Assembly (NCBI GenBank): GCA_012103255.1
Contig: WLXD01000007.1
Coordinates: 241,048 to 305,047 of the forward strand
DNA from: Acidobacteriota bacterium
GTDB lineage: Bacteria; Acidobacteriota; UBA890; WLXD01
Reading direction: 5' to 3'
DNA: 64,000 bases
Shown here: positions 28,371 through 37,726 of the stretch, in pieces
How the letters are laid out: each line of letters opens with the position of its first letter
How positions within the stretch are numbered: position 1 is the stretch's first letter
Translations under genes and position numbers: made by a program
The notes under the pieces: generated by a model
What the model was told of the DNA's origin: nothing
The model's input: the letters and a program-made list of their open reading frames with translations, nothing else
The model's database searches: none

Positions 28371-29060
28371 ATGCGAAGTGCTCTGAACCGAAAGCAGCGC
28401 CGAGGCGCGCCCGGACGGACGCCGGGCCAGGCGCGATCGAGAGCGAGTCTCCGCCGCCTGCTCGACAGCGCCGAAACGCTGCTCCGCCGCAGGCCGTACG
28501 GCGACATCACCGTGCAGGACCTGGCCGCGGCGGCGAGCGTCTCCACGGGGTTCCTGTACACCCGCTTCGACGGGCGTGCGGCGCTCCTCGAGTACCTGGT
28601 CGACACCTTTGCGCAGCAGCAACGCGAGCAGACGCGTGCCTTCTTCGAGGCCTCAAAGTGGACCGGGGTCGGCCTCGAGCAACGTCTGAATCGGCTGATC
28701 GAGCAGATGATCGACAGCGTGACCGAGCACCGCGGCATCATGCGAGCGATCTGGGATGAGCAGTGGGCGGGCCGGGCCAGCGCCCTGCCCCAGGGATCGG
28801 TTGCCAGCGTGTTCCCCATTCCCGAGATCGTCGAATGGCTGTCGGAATGCCGGAACGAGATCCACCACCCCTCGCCGCAGCACGCCGTTCCACTAGCGCT
28901 GTTCATGATCACGAACACTCTTCAGGTGCCATTGCTCTACGGCACGCCGAAGGAGATCCCTGAGAATCTGCCGGCGATGCGACGCGAAGTCCTGCACATG
29001 GCGATGGCCTACCTCCAGAACCCCTCGCCCGCCTCGGAAAGGGCCGCGGTCGATTCGTGA
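28371..29060 (+). CDS. TetR-family transcriptional regulator
   Basis: A 229-residue protein with an arginine-rich N-terminal extension, then a TetR helix-turn-helix (about residues 22-70: SRASLRRLLDSAETLLRRRPYGDITVQDLAAAASVSTGFLYTRF) and a C-terminal ligand-binding domain. The stop codon overlaps the start of the CPBP protease gene (GTGA, 29057-29060), so the two are translationally coupled and the regulator probably controls this pair. Signal unknown. Confidence 0.88.
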   Translation: MRSALNRKQRRGAPGRTPGQARSRASLRRLLDSAETLLRRRPYGDITVQDLAAAASVSTGFLYTRFDGRAALLEYLVDTFAQQQREQTRAFFEASKWTGVGLEQRLNRLIEQMIDSVTEHRGIMRAIWDEQWAGRASALPQGSVASVFPIPEIVEWLSECRNEIHHPSPQHAVPLALFMITNTLQVPLLYGTPKEIPENLPAMRREVLHMAMAYLQNPSPASERAAVDS

Positions 29061-29770
29061 GTTCGACTCCTCGAGACGCCGGGACGCATGCAACGCCCAG
29101 CCGCCTGGTAGCGCTCGCGGAAGCGATCGGGATCGCGGCCACCGTCGCCATCACGATCATGTTGCTCAGAAGCCTCGGCGGGCTCGGCGGCTATAGCGGC
29201 GAGATCGGTCTTCTCTTGGCGCTGGCCCTGGCAACGTGGCTGATCCGGCGGGAGGGGCGCAGCTGGAAGCATCTCGGGCTCGTCCGGCCGGATCGGTGGC
29301 GCCCTGCGTTGCGCCTGATCCCGATCGCCTACTTCGGAGTCTTCGCGTCGATCGCCATTGGCCAACTGGTCCTGGTGCAAGGATTGGGGCTGGACGCACC
29401 CAGCTCCTCAGGCAACAACATCGAGGGAGACTTCTGGGGCTTCGTCGTTCGCGTGACGGTGATCTCGTGGGGAACCGCCGCGTTCGGCGAAGAACTGCTC
29501 GCCCGCGGCTTCCTGATGGATCGTTTCGGCCGCGTGTTCTCGGGCTCACGCCACGCGCACATCATGGCCGCCGCAGCGCAGGCACTGCTGTTCGGGGCGG
29601 CACACCCAGGCCAGGGCCTCGCCGGAATGATCATCGTTGGCTGTGTCGGATTCGTATTCGGCCTGGTCTACCTGAAGGCCAACCGGAACCTCTGGCCAGT
29701 CATCCTGACCCACGGCATCGCCGACACCATCAGCTTCACCTTGCTGTACCTCGGCATAACGCCGAGCTAG
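29057..29770 (+). CDS. CPBP (Abi-type) intramembrane metalloprotease
   Basis: A 237-residue protein with about seven helices. The conserved CPBP/Abi motifs are present: AAFGEELLARGFL (EE at 145-146, Arg150), LLFGAAHP (His183) and the later ILTHGIADT (His219). The family includes the CAAX prenyl endopeptidase Rce1-like enzymes and bacteriocin self-immunity proteins; the role here is unknown. Translation starts at a GTG overlapping the TetR stop. Its TAG overlaps the TAG of the convergent gene at 29767 within a palindromic CTAG. Confidence 0.85.
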   Translation: MSSTPRDAGTHATPSRLVALAEAIGIAATVAITIMLLRSLGGLGGYSGEIGLLLALALATWLIRREGRSWKHLGLVRPDRWRPALRLIPIAYFGVFASIAIGQLVLVQGLGLDAPSSSGNNIEGDFWGFVVRVTVISWGTAAFGEELLARGFLMDRFGRVFSGSRHAHIMAAAAQALLFGAAHPGQGLAGMIIVGCVGFVFGLVYLKANRNLWPVILTHGIADTISFTLLYLGITPS

Positions 29771-30426
29771 CGCACGCGGCGCGCGGTGACCCTCATCACG
29801 TCCATCCAGGTTTCGCCTCCGTCGCGCGAAAAGCTGCTCGTCCAGACAAACGAGTCAGCCTCGATGTCCGAGAACACGATCCGCTGGGGCGGCATGTCGC
29901 CCTCTGCCGGCGAGCTAAGCACCAGATCTCCAGCCTCCAGAACACCCGTCAGCATGCCGAAGTCAGCGCCTGGACCGCTACCGCCCGTGTTGGCCGCCCA
30001 GGCGATGTTCCAGCCCCCCGACGGGGCGTCGTAGGTCCGCAGACCAGTCAGGGCGTAGTCATGCCCGAGTTCCGCCATGTAGATCGGCAGGTTATCTACG
30101 CTCTGGAACCACAGATCCTGGACGGCGTAGCCGCCAAGCGCGTATTTCCACACCCAGACCCCCGGCGCGGTGCTCATCCAGGAGCCATCCTGGCGCCGCA
30201 TTTCCTGGTCAACATGCCAGAAGCCCACGAGCTGACCAAACTGCTCCAGTTCGGGCGGAGCCCCCTCGGCCGCGGCGCCGAGACCGCCCCCCGCGAACTG
30301 CTGAAGCGTGGGAATTGTGAGGAGCTCGTCGACGCTTTGCTGTGCGGCCGCGTGTCCAGGAAGTAGCAACCCGATAAGAACGGTCACCGCCACGCGGTTC
30401 CACTGAAGCATTGTCGCTTTGCGCAC
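29767..30426 (-). CDS. Secreted DUF1579-like protein (copy 1)
   Basis: A 219-residue protein with a signal peptide (about residues 1-28, ending AAAQ) followed by a single beta-barrel-like domain with LVGFWHVDQEMRRQDGSW, YAVQDLWFQSV, GLRTYDAPSGGW and the C-terminal SRDGGETWMDVMRVTARR. The last motif recurs in the related proteins at 37727 and 46023 (pattern S.D.G..W.......R). The family is often annotated DUF1579 or a lipocalin-like beta-barrel; function unknown. It is convergent with the CPBP gene and shares a 3-base overlap at the ends. Confidence 0.75.
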   Translation of the reverse strand: MRKATMLQWNRVAVTVLIGLLLPGHAAAQQSVDELLTIPTLQQFAGGGLGAAAEGAPPELEQFGQLVGFWHVDQEMRRQDGSWMSTAPGVWVWKYALGGYAVQDLWFQSVDNLPIYMAELGHDYALTGLRTYDAPSGGWNIAWAANTGGSGPGADFGMLTGVLEAGDLVLSSPAEGDMPPQRIVFSDIEADSFVWTSSFSRDGGETWMDVMRVTARRVR

Positions 30427-30611
30427 GCGTCTCTTCTCCTGTCAGGGATTGCCGGCTGCCGGTCCGACGAGCCGACTACAAACGACCGTCGCGAATCGCG
30501 GCCAATGACGCCACCATCGTTCGCTGACTCGGATCGCTCGACCGGATTCCTGCATGTGCAGGAGCGGTGCGCAAAATCGGTCGTCTTCCGGGCCCGAAGA
30601 CTGGACGGACG

Positions 30612-31706
30612 CTAGCGGCGCTCTTCCTCGAGCGAATCCCTCGAACGCAGCCGGCGCCGCCGATATTCGCTGGGAGCCAGGCCGGTAGCGCGCTTGAACG
30701 CGTCGTTGAAGACGGACTTCGAGTTGAAGCCCGTGTCGTAGAGCACATCGAGAATCCGGGTGCGCTGATGGTCCGGGTCGCTCAGCAGCCGTTTGGCTTC
30801 GGCAATGCGATACGAGTTCAACAGGTCCGGCACGCTGCGGCGGAGATGCTGGTTCACGAGGCGTGAAAGCACTCGAGGCGACAGGCCCGCTCGCGCCGCG
30901 AGGCGATCGAGATTGATGTGCGGATCGGCGTACAGCCGCTCGGAGTCCAACAACGCGAGGAATCGCACGAGCGACTCCGGTTGCCTCTCCGTCGCAATGG
31001 GCGCGGGCACGAGTTCCCGCTTGTAGATCGCCGAGATTCCTGGCCAGCCGAAAATCTCTGGGTTCATCACACCCTCAAGCGCCGCCCGCCCCGCGATCGC
31101 CAGAAGCGCGACGAACACCAAGCTGCCGGTGGCGTATGTCCACGGTGCACCGAACGGTTTCGCCGCGAAACAGAGCCCGTCGGCAACGATCAGCATTGCG
31201 ACCGTGAGCAGCAGGTCGCGCAGCCACCGCCGGGCACGCTCTGAGGCCATACCGGGAGCCGCCGCGCGTGCCGCGTCGCGGATTTCCGTAGCCGAAAACG
31301 CCAGGTAGGCAGCCATACTGGCGTGGACCAGCAGGCTTCCAGCTCCGGGGCCAGCAGGGAGCAGATACGGAGACTCGACAAAGGCGAGCGCCGCGGGCGC
31401 GCTGTGCGCGACAACAACGAGTCGTCGCGGTGCGCACGATCGGAGCACGCTGCGGGAATGCAAGTAGAGCAAAGGGCCGAGCATCATGCCTAGGGCCAAC
31501 TCGAACCGGCCCGGCCGGAATGCAACCCCCGCGTACACGAGTAGGAACGCGCCCAGTGACGCGCCGAGTGCCAGAAGGAACGCGGCGAGGAAATCGTTGC
31601 CGGGACGGTCGCGTCGAAACGCAAGCAGGAATCCGGCCGTGACCACGCTGATGAGCGCAGCCAGCATCTGGATCGCAACCAGAAAGACCATCGCGGCACA
31701 CCTCAT
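30612..31706 (-). CDS. Membrane-bound AraC-family transcriptional regulator
   Basis: A 364-residue protein. Residues 1-210 contain about six or seven hydrophobic helices; residues 265-360 form the AraC DNA-binding domain (INLDRLAARAGLSPRVLSRLVNQHLRRS... ILDVLYDTGFNSKSVFNDAFKRATGLAPSEYRRR). This layout suggests a regulator that senses a membrane or periplasmic signal directly. The target is unknown; it lies 142 bases from the PadR gene at 31849, transcribed away from it. A 185-base gap separates it from the DUF1579 gene at 30426, which probably has its own promoter there. Confidence 0.88.
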   Translation of the reverse strand: MRCAAMVFLVAIQMLAALISVVTAGFLLAFRRDRPGNDFLAAFLLALGASLGAFLLVYAGVAFRPGRFELALGMMLGPLLYLHSRSVLRSCAPRRLVVVAHSAPAALAFVESPYLLPAGPGAGSLLVHASMAAYLAFSATEIRDAARAAAPGMASERARRWLRDLLLTVAMLIVADGLCFAAKPFGAPWTYATGSLVFVALLAIAGRAALEGVMNPEIFGWPGISAIYKRELVPAPIATERQPESLVRFLALLDSERLYADPHINLDRLAARAGLSPRVLSRLVNQHLRRSVPDLLNSYRIAEAKRLLSDPDHQRTRILDVLYDTGFNSKSVFNDAFKRATGLAPSEYRRRRLRSRDSLEEERR

Positions 31707-31801
31707 GACAATTGGGAGGGGGAGCGACCGTTCGGACAGCCTACCTCGGCCACCGATGTTCAGACCACGAAACCTATTTGCGGCATCCGGGTGCGAAGTA
31801 T

Positions 31802-31828
31802 ATTTTGTTTAATATTAAATTTTGTTTA
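31802..31828. promoter_or_regulatory. AT-rich PadR operator with TTTTGTTTA direct repeats
   Basis: TTTTGTTTA occurs twice (31803-31811, 31820-31828), separated by a perfect 12-base palindrome TTTAATATTAAA (31808-31819). It ends 20 bases before the PadR start codon at 31849. The AT content is far above the surroundings. Consistent with a PadR operator overlapping the promoter or the 5' leader. Confidence 0.6.
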
Positions 31829-31848
31829 GCCGCACAACGGAGTCGGTC

Positions 31849-32202
31849 ATGGGCAAGGGCGACCATCTTGGTGAGTTCGAGCAACTCATATTGCTTGCAC
31901 TGGCGACGGTCGGCGATGAGGCCTCCGGGCGCCAGGTTCACGAGGAGATCGCACGGGCGACTGGCCGCGATGTGGCGGTTACGGCCGTCTACGTAACGCT
32001 CAACCGGCTGATCAAGAAGGGACACATCAGCGCCGGCATGGGGACTTCGCCTCCTCCGGGCGGGGGCCGGGTGAAGAAGCTGTTTCGACTCGAAGCTGCG
32101 GGCGCGGCGGCCTTGAGACAGCTACGCGATCGCTTCGACCTCATGTGGAAGGGCGCAGAGTCTCACCCTCAGCTGCGCGCGCTGGGTGGGCGTCAGCAGT
32201 GA
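31849..32202 (+). CDS. PadR-family transcriptional regulator (ADOP partner, subfamily B)
   Basis: A 117-residue winged helix: LGEFEQLILLALATVGDEASGRQVHEEIARATGRDVAVTAVYVTLNRLIKKGHI. The opening LGEFEQ defines a branch shared with the PadR genes at 38424, 44264, 46933 and 59187. The last four bases overlap the GTG start of the ADOP (GTGA, 32199-32202). Confidence 0.93.
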   Translation: MGKGDHLGEFEQLILLALATVGDEASGRQVHEEIARATGRDVAVTAVYVTLNRLIKKGHISAGMGTSPPPGGGRVKKLFRLEAAGAAALRQLRDRFDLMWKGAESHPQLRALGGRQQ

Positions 32203-34907
32203 GCAGACCCTCCTTGCCGCCTAGTCCACCGCGACTCGCCCGCGCTTTGACCTCGGCCGTGCTGAGGCATGAGCTCCGGCGCGACGTTCTCGAGGATCTG
32301 CGAGAGGGATTCGCTGAACGCTGCGCATCCCGCGACCCCAGAACTGCTCGCCGCTGGTATTGGCGACAGGCGTTGAAGTCGCTGCGCTACGCGCGCGACC
32401 CCGCGAACTCTCCGACTTCAGACACAGTCCGTTCTATCCCCGGTCAGGCTGAAGCACTCATGGATTCACTCAAGTCCGACATCGGCTACGCAGCCCGCCG
32501 TATCAGCGCCGATCCCGGCTTTGTCACCGTCGCGGTGCTGTCTTTGGCGTTTGGTATTGGCGTCAACTCGATCGTCTTCACGATGGTCAACGCATTCCTG
32601 TTCAAGCCATTGCCGGTGCGTGACATCGGTGAGGTAACCGAGGTCTTTTCGGCACTGGACGACGGTTCGTTCGGGCCGTCGTCGTATCCGGACTACCTCG
32701 ACTTCCGAGAGGCCGTCACGGCCTTTGACGGTCTGGCAGCCAACATGCCCATGCTTTACAGCTGGAACCGGGAGACACACTCGGAAACGGTTTATGGCGA
32801 GTTGGTTTCGGGGAACTACTTCGAGGTTCTGGGTATCGAACCCGCCCATGGCCGATGGTTCTTGCCCGACGAGAATCGCACCCCGGGTACGCATCCGGTG
32901 GCGGTGCTGGGCCACAGCTTCTGGGAACGGAACTTCGGTGGCGACCCGGCCATCGTCGGCGAGACGATCAGGCTCAGCAACGCGCACTTCACGATCGTCG
33001 GCATCGCACCGGCGACATTCGACGGCACGATCCCCGTGCTCAGCACGGACCTGTGGGCTCCGCTGATGGCCGAGTCGATCGTCAACATCTTCGACGCCCG
33101 GGTGATCGAGGATCGAGAGAGTCGTTCGCTGCGCCTCTACGGTCGTCTGGCCGACGGTATCGGTGTCGATCAGGCGCGCACTCAGTTGGAAACGGTTGCG
33201 GCCCGACTGTCCGAGCAATATCCGAGCGCCAACCGTCTGCGCGGGATCGGCATCAAGCCTCTCGGCGAGACTCGGATCAACCCTGGCCTCGACGGCATGA
33301 TCACTCCCGTCGCCGGTCTGTTGATGGGCATCGTCGGCATGGTGCTCCTGGTTGCCTGCGCGAATCTCGCCAACATGTTGTTGGCTCGGGCCGCCACGCG
33401 CCGTCGCGAAATCGGCGTTCGCATGGCGCTGGGCGCCAGTCGCTGGCGGTTGATTCGGCAGTTGCTCACCGAGAGCATCCTGCTCTCTCTGGGGGGCGGT
33501 GCCGTGGCCCTGTTGGTGACCTATTGGGTCAGCCGCGCGATCACCAGCTTCCAGCCACCGCTACCGATCAAGATCGTCCTCGACGTCAGTCCCGATCTTC
33601 GGGTGATGAGCTTCACGCTGGCCGCTGCGGTCGTCACCGGCATCGGCGTCGGCCTGGCTCCCGCATGGCGCAGCTCGAGGCCAGATCTCGTGGGAGTTCT
33701 CAAAGGAGACGCCGCTCGCGAACGCCGGTTGGGTCGCTTTAGTGTGCGCAACTTCCTGGTGGCGACGCAGGTCGCGGTATCGCTGGTGCTCTTGATCACG
33801 GCAGCGCTGTTCGCCCGCAGCCTCGGGAACGCGCAGTCGACCGAACTGGGGTTCGACGAGACGAACATCGCGTTCGTCTCGACCACCCTGAGCGGGGCGG
33901 GCTACGAACGCGAGGAAGCGCGTCGCTTGTTGCGAGAGCTGACCGAGCACGTGGGTGAACTGCCTGGTGTGGTCGACGCTACCTACACGTCTCGCTTGCC
34001 CATGACCTCCTCTCCGTTCTCGATGGATTTCCTGATCGAGGGTCACGAGCCACGAGGCGGTAGCGAAACCGTGTCGGTGAGTTCCAACGCCGTTGGGCCG
34101 CGCTACTTCGAGATCCTCGACATCCCACTACTCGCGGGTCGAGGGTTCACCGCAACGGATGACAGTGGCGCTCCCCTCGTCGCTGTCGTCAACGCTTCTT
34201 TCGTCGACACCTACTGGCCCGGTGAAAACCCGATCGGCAAGCGGCTCAAGCTGACCGACTCGGAGTCCTGGATCGAGGTCGTCGGCGTATCTGCCGACTT
34301 CAAGATGTGGAGCGTCGGCGACAGGCCCGCACCGATGGTCCATTCATCGCTGATGCAACGCACACCGTTCTTCGAGACCATCATGGTGCGCACTTCCCGG
34401 GCTCCTGGGCCCATGGTCGAACGCATGCGGACGGAGATCAGCGCTCTCAACCCCGAGATCTCCTTTATCGACGCGCGGACGATGGATGAGAACTTGGCCG
34501 TGGTCTTGTTCCCGGCAAGGATGGGCGCCGCGCTGCTCGCCGTTTTCGGTGCACTCGCGTTGGGACTCGCTGCTGCCGGCCTCTACGGCGTCATCAACTA
34601 CTCGGTCGCGAAACGGAGCCACGAGATCGGCGTCCGCATTGCGCTCGGTGCCGACTCCAGGCACGTGCGCGCAATGGTTGTTCGTCAGGGAATGGGCGTG
34701 GTTCTCGTGGGTGTGATGATTGGGCTCGCGGGAGCGCTGGCTCTGTCCGCGGTGCTCAGTAGCCTGCTCTACGAGGTCGGAGCAACCGACCCGGTCGCCT
34801 TCCTCGGAGCGATCGCAACTCTGTTGCTCGTCGCGCTCATCGCCAACTACCTCCCGGCCCGGCGCGGCGCCCGCGTCGATCCCGTCCAAGCGCTGAGGAC
34901 CCGCTGA
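32199..34907 (+). CDS. ADOP-type ABC permease, type-2 prefix
   Basis: A 902-residue permease starting at a GTG that overlaps the PadR stop. Residues 1-87 are a type-2 prefix (LRRDVLEDLREGFAERC... RRWYWRQALKSLRY). An internal MDSLKSDIGYAARRI begins the canonical core: first helix about residues 108-130 (LAFGIGVNSIVFTMVNAF), FtsX block 1 with VLLVACANLANMLLARA, FtsX block 2 ending PARRGARVDPVQALRTR. It is complete, with no frameshift. No ATPase gene is adjacent, as usual for orphan permeases. Confidence 0.93.
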   Translation: MSRPSLPPSPPRLARALTSAVLRHELRRDVLEDLREGFAERCASRDPRTARRWYWRQALKSLRYARDPANSPTSDTVRSIPGQAEALMDSLKSDIGYAARRISADPGFVTVAVLSLAFGIGVNSIVFTMVNAFLFKPLPVRDIGEVTEVFSALDDGSFGPSSYPDYLDFREAVTAFDGLAANMPMLYSWNRETHSETVYGELVSGNYFEVLGIEPAHGRWFLPDENRTPGTHPVAVLGHSFWERNFGGDPAIVGETIRLSNAHFTIVGIAPATFDGTIPVLSTDLWAPLMAESIVNIFDARVIEDRESRSLRLYGRLADGIGVDQARTQLETVAARLSEQYPSANRLRGIGIKPLGETRINPGLDGMITPVAGLLMGIVGMVLLVACANLANMLLARAATRRREIGVRMALGASRWRLIRQLLTESILLSLGGGAVALLVTYWVSRAITSFQPPLPIKIVLDVSPDLRVMSFTLAAAVVTGIGVGLAPAWRSSRPDLVGVLKGDAARERRLGRFSVRNFLVATQVAVSLVLLITAALFARSLGNAQSTELGFDETNIAFVSTTLSGAGYEREEARRLLRELTEHVGELPGVVDATYTSRLPMTSSPFSMDFLIEGHEPRGGSETVSVSSNAVGPRYFEILDIPLLAGRGFTATDDSGAPLVAVVNASFVDTYWPGENPIGKRLKLTDSESWIEVVGVSADFKMWSVGDRPAPMVHSSLMQRTPFFETIMVRTSRAPGPMVERMRTEISALNPEISFIDARTMDENLAVVLFPARMGAALLAVFGALALGLAAAGLYGVINYSVAKRSHEIGVRIALGADSRHVRAMVVRQGMGVVLVGVMIGLAGALALSAVLSSLLYEVGATDPVAFLGAIATLLLVALIANYLPARRGARVDPVQALRTR

Positions 34908-35026
34908 CGACCCTCGACCGCCTGCTCATCGACCCGTCGAGTTCCGATATGTTTGACTGGTGGCTGCGCAGGCGACACGCAGCTCGCCGCCGTGCGTGAC
35001 TCAATCCCCCACCAGGTTCCAACTTG

Positions 35027-35950
35027 ATGAGGCCGTCCCGCTCGCTCGGCGCACTGTTGTTGTTGTTGCCGGCTTTAGCCGGCATCTCGGGGCCAGAGCG
35101 CCGCCTGCCGCAGATCTCGCCCGTTGTGATCCCGTTCGAGCTCGTGCACAACCGGGTACACGTTCCCGTAGAGGTCAACGAGCAGGGCCCCTTCGATTTC
35201 ATGATCGACACGATGGCCTCGGGAACGGGAAGGCTCAACGAGAGCCTCCGCGCGTCGCTCGGCGTTGAGGTGGTCGGTCAGCAATCCAACTCGGATGGCA
35301 TGCGAAGTGCTCCGATCGATGTAGTGGAAGTAGAGACACTTGCGTTGGGCCCGCTGGTTCGTAGCAACGTTCGGCTGCTGACGCGCGAGTATTCGAGAGA
35401 CGGCATGCTCGGGCGCGACTTCTTCGCCCGCGACCTGATCACGCTCGATTTCGCCAGTCAGCAGCTACGCGTCGAGACAGGCGCGCTCGACCGGTCGGAT
35501 CCGCGCGTGCTGGGCTACGAGCATGCATTCTTCGTGCCGGCACGCATCGGCGACCGCGACGTGGACGTCGTCATCGACACGGGATCGTCACTAGGCCTGC
35601 TCCTGCCGCTCGAGCTCGCCGACAGCCTGGAGACAACTGACCTTGTGGAGGCCGGCAGCGCACGGACCGCAAACTCGGTGTTGACCCTCTACGACGCCAC
35701 ACTGCTGGAGCCGTTTTCGATCGCCGGCAACGTTCTGACGAACTTGGATGTGACGTTCTCGGACGTGCCGTGGATCAACCTCGGGGCGAGGGTCCTGGCG
35801 GAGGCAGGGCTGGCGCTGACTCTTGACCAGCGCAGTCAACTGCTCCGCCTCCGCCCCGGCGACGAGACCGTGAACCGGGCTGAACTGCGGTCGAGGTCTC
35901 AGCGCACCGGACACTCAGGCGATCACGACGCCGTCCTGACCGCGCGGTAA
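35027..35950 (+). CDS. Secreted retropepsin-like aspartic protease
   Basis: A 307-residue protein (ATG at 35027; a TTG just before is possible) with a signal peptide (about residues 1-22). It has two retropepsin-type halves: FDFMIDTMASGTG (about residue 60) and VDVVIDTGSSLGLL (about residue 185). The second retains the canonical Asp-Thr-Gly; in the first the Gly after DT is Met (DTM). A single-chain two-lobe aspartic protease or a degenerate binding protein is possible. The 3' end overlaps the convergent gene at 35923 by 28 bases. Confidence 0.75.
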   Translation: MRPSRSLGALLLLLPALAGISGPERRLPQISPVVIPFELVHNRVHVPVEVNEQGPFDFMIDTMASGTGRLNESLRASLGVEVVGQQSNSDGMRSAPIDVVEVETLALGPLVRSNVRLLTREYSRDGMLGRDFFARDLITLDFASQQLRVETGALDRSDPRVLGYEHAFFVPARIGDRDVDVVIDTGSSLGLLLPLELADSLETTDLVEAGSARTANSVLTLYDATLLEPFSIAGNVLTNLDVTFSDVPWINLGARVLAEAGLALTLDQRSQLLRLRPGDETVNRAELRSRSQRTGHSGDHDAVLTAR

Positions 35951-37347
35951 CCGTACGCTCGTTCGGCCGCGTATCCAGCCCAGGCGCCGAAGGGTCGATA
36001 AGCGACCGGACTGTACGGATTGAACTCATGCCAGGCCCGGTCAGGGCCGTAGTAGCCTCCGCCGCGATATCCATGCCCAGCGCGACCGGCGTATTCATGA
36101 GGCCAATCGTCGTTAGTCGCTCGTGCGCGGCTCCCCAGCCGACCATCGCCATGCGTGCCCCCAAACGCTCGACCATCAGGAAGTCCCGGGCTGATAACAC
36201 GTTCCCAGACGCTGCCAGCCAGGTCCATGATCCAGTAGTGGGATGCTCCGTAGCGATCGCGGGCGGCATCATCCAGACTGGACTCGTCCGTGTGGTCGAC
36301 GTGCGCGAGATCCCCGCGCGGCGTGGCGAGACGAATGAGATTCTCACGGCTCGCGGTGCCCCACGGGTATTCGTTGGGTAGCGGCTCGCGCGGCCCCCGC
36401 GCTGCCTTCGTGAACTCCAGTTCGGTCATCGGACGTAGTGCCGCCCAGTCCGTAAAGGCGAGCTGATCGTCCCAGGTGAGATTGCGGGCCGCGCGGTCGG
36501 GATTCTGCGCGTGATAGCCGTCGTCTCCGAGAACGATCGAGCCACCGTTCGTCCCGTATGTCCGTCCTCCAAGGCGAGCGCGCTCGTACGTGTCCGTTTC
36601 CCACAGATCGTTGAGGAACTCGGCATAGGAGCCCTGCGATAGCTCGTACTTCATCACCCAGAAGGCCTCGGTGCCTTTGGGGAATTCAGCGGGAATGGGA
36701 CCCTTGCCATCGCCGGTGTAGGTATCAACGACGTAGCTCATGTGCCCGGGTTGGTCGCCGATCTGGATTGCCGTCTCGTCGTTCACGCGGAACAGATAGT
36801 CCGCGCCGTCAGCACCATGGCCACGGAATCCTCCGTAGGACTCGGATGCCTCGCCTCCTGTGTCGCCTACCCAAAATCCACCGGCCGGGACGTGCACCAT
36901 CTCGATACCCCTCGCCACCAGCGCGGCGAGATTGGCGTCCTCATCTTCGGAGTCCACCTCTAGAGCGATAGTTAACTGCGCACTGATCTCGCCTCGAGTC
37001 CCGGGAGGCGGCACGACCCAGAGGCCCGTGCCGTCGGCAGCAACGACCACCTCCGGCAGCGGACCTCCTGTGGCGTGTAGCACGCGAACACGATGACCCT
37101 CAGCGGCGACGCGCATATGGCTGCCCCGGTGTTTGAAGAAGAGCCAAACCCCGTCGTAGTTGCGTTCGTTGTGCCAGGCATTGCGCCAGTTCAGATCGAC
37201 CCGCGCCACCCATTCGTCCCCGACTGCGATGGTCGCGACGTCGCCCACCCGAAGATCTTCGGCGAACGTCGAGTCTGGCGAAATGAACGACGCGACGATC
37301 AGCGCAAGAGTTGGCAACAGTGTCCTTCGCCGCAGAAAGCCGTACAT
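35923..37347 (-). CDS. Secreted sulfatase-modifying-factor (FGE-like) domain protein
   Basis: A 474-residue protein with a signal peptide (about residues 1-29), an N-terminal beta domain (about 32-145), and a C-terminal SUMF1/FGE-type domain (about 148-470) with EMVHVPAGGFWVGD, FWVMKYELSQGSYAEFLND, NLTWDDQLAFTDWAALRPMTELEFTKAARGPREPLPNEYPWG and YRAVRTAS. No Cys pair of the formylglycine-generating enzyme active site is visible, so it is likely a non-catalytic lectin-like relative. The 3' end overlaps the protease gene by 28 bases on the opposite strand. Confidence 0.82.
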   Translation of the reverse strand: MYGFLRRRTLLPTLALIVASFISPDSTFAEDLRVGDVATIAVGDEWVARVDLNWRNAWHNERNYDGVWLFFKHRGSHMRVAAEGHRVRVLHATGGPLPEVVVAADGTGLWVVPPPGTRGEISAQLTIALEVDSEDEDANLAALVARGIEMVHVPAGGFWVGDTGGEASESYGGFRGHGADGADYLFRVNDETAIQIGDQPGHMSYVVDTYTGDGKGPIPAEFPKGTEAFWVMKYELSQGSYAEFLNDLWETDTYERARLGGRTYGTNGGSIVLGDDGYHAQNPDRAARNLTWDDQLAFTDWAALRPMTELEFTKAARGPREPLPNEYPWGTASRENLIRLATPRGDLAHVDHTDESSLDDAARDRYGASHYWIMDLAGSVWERVISPGLPDGRAFGGTHGDGRLGSRARATNDDWPHEYAGRAGHGYRGGGYYGPDRAWHEFNPYSPVAYRPFGAWAGYAAERAYGYRAVRTAS

Positions 37348-37600
37348 GGCTACACACCTGGATGGGGATCAAGTACGAGGTCATCCGACGGCAACCGCGT
37401 TTCGATCACCATCGGCATCCTAACCCCGACCGGACCGACTCTCGCGGAGCCGTGGTGAGCTAGCGCACGCAACGGGAGTGCCCAGCAGGCAAGCCGCCAC
37501 CGCGCCGCCACGCATCGGGCCTGGCCCTCACGCAGCGTGCGGCTCGGGAGAGGCGGCTAGCAGTTCCGCGGTTACCCGACTTGCACAGATCGCCGAATGA
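37348..37600. other. Intergenic region without a supported gene
   Basis: Leader of the sulfatase-modifying-factor-like gene on one side and promoter region of the DUF1579 gene at 37727 on the other. Short frames on either strand lack start sites, ribosome sites or protein-like composition. The only clear structure is the repeat pair starting at 37602. Confidence 0.6.
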
Positions 37601-37601
37601 C

Positions 37602-37637
37602 AATAATGTCGACTTTATGATAATAATGTCGACTATT
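37602..37637. promoter_or_regulatory. Tandem 20-bp operator repeat (copy 1)
   Basis: AATAATGTCGACTTTATG (37602) and AATAATGTCGACTATT (37622) repeat with a 20-base period, about two turns of the helix. The same doubled element is found at 38380-38415 upstream of the PadR gene. This strongly suggests one regulator binding both promoters. GTCGAC is a palindrome inside each unit. Confidence 0.75.
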
Positions 37638-37726
37638 CGACTTCGATCAGATGAGATCGGGACCCGGCAGCCAGGCAGTCGCTGCACTTGCGCCCTGAAA
37701 GCGCACGAACCTATGGAGAAACGAAC

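Noticed and set aside
35923..37347. Annotation as a true formylglycine-generating enzyme
   Set aside because: The catalytic cysteines of that enzyme are not visible; only the fold motifs are present.
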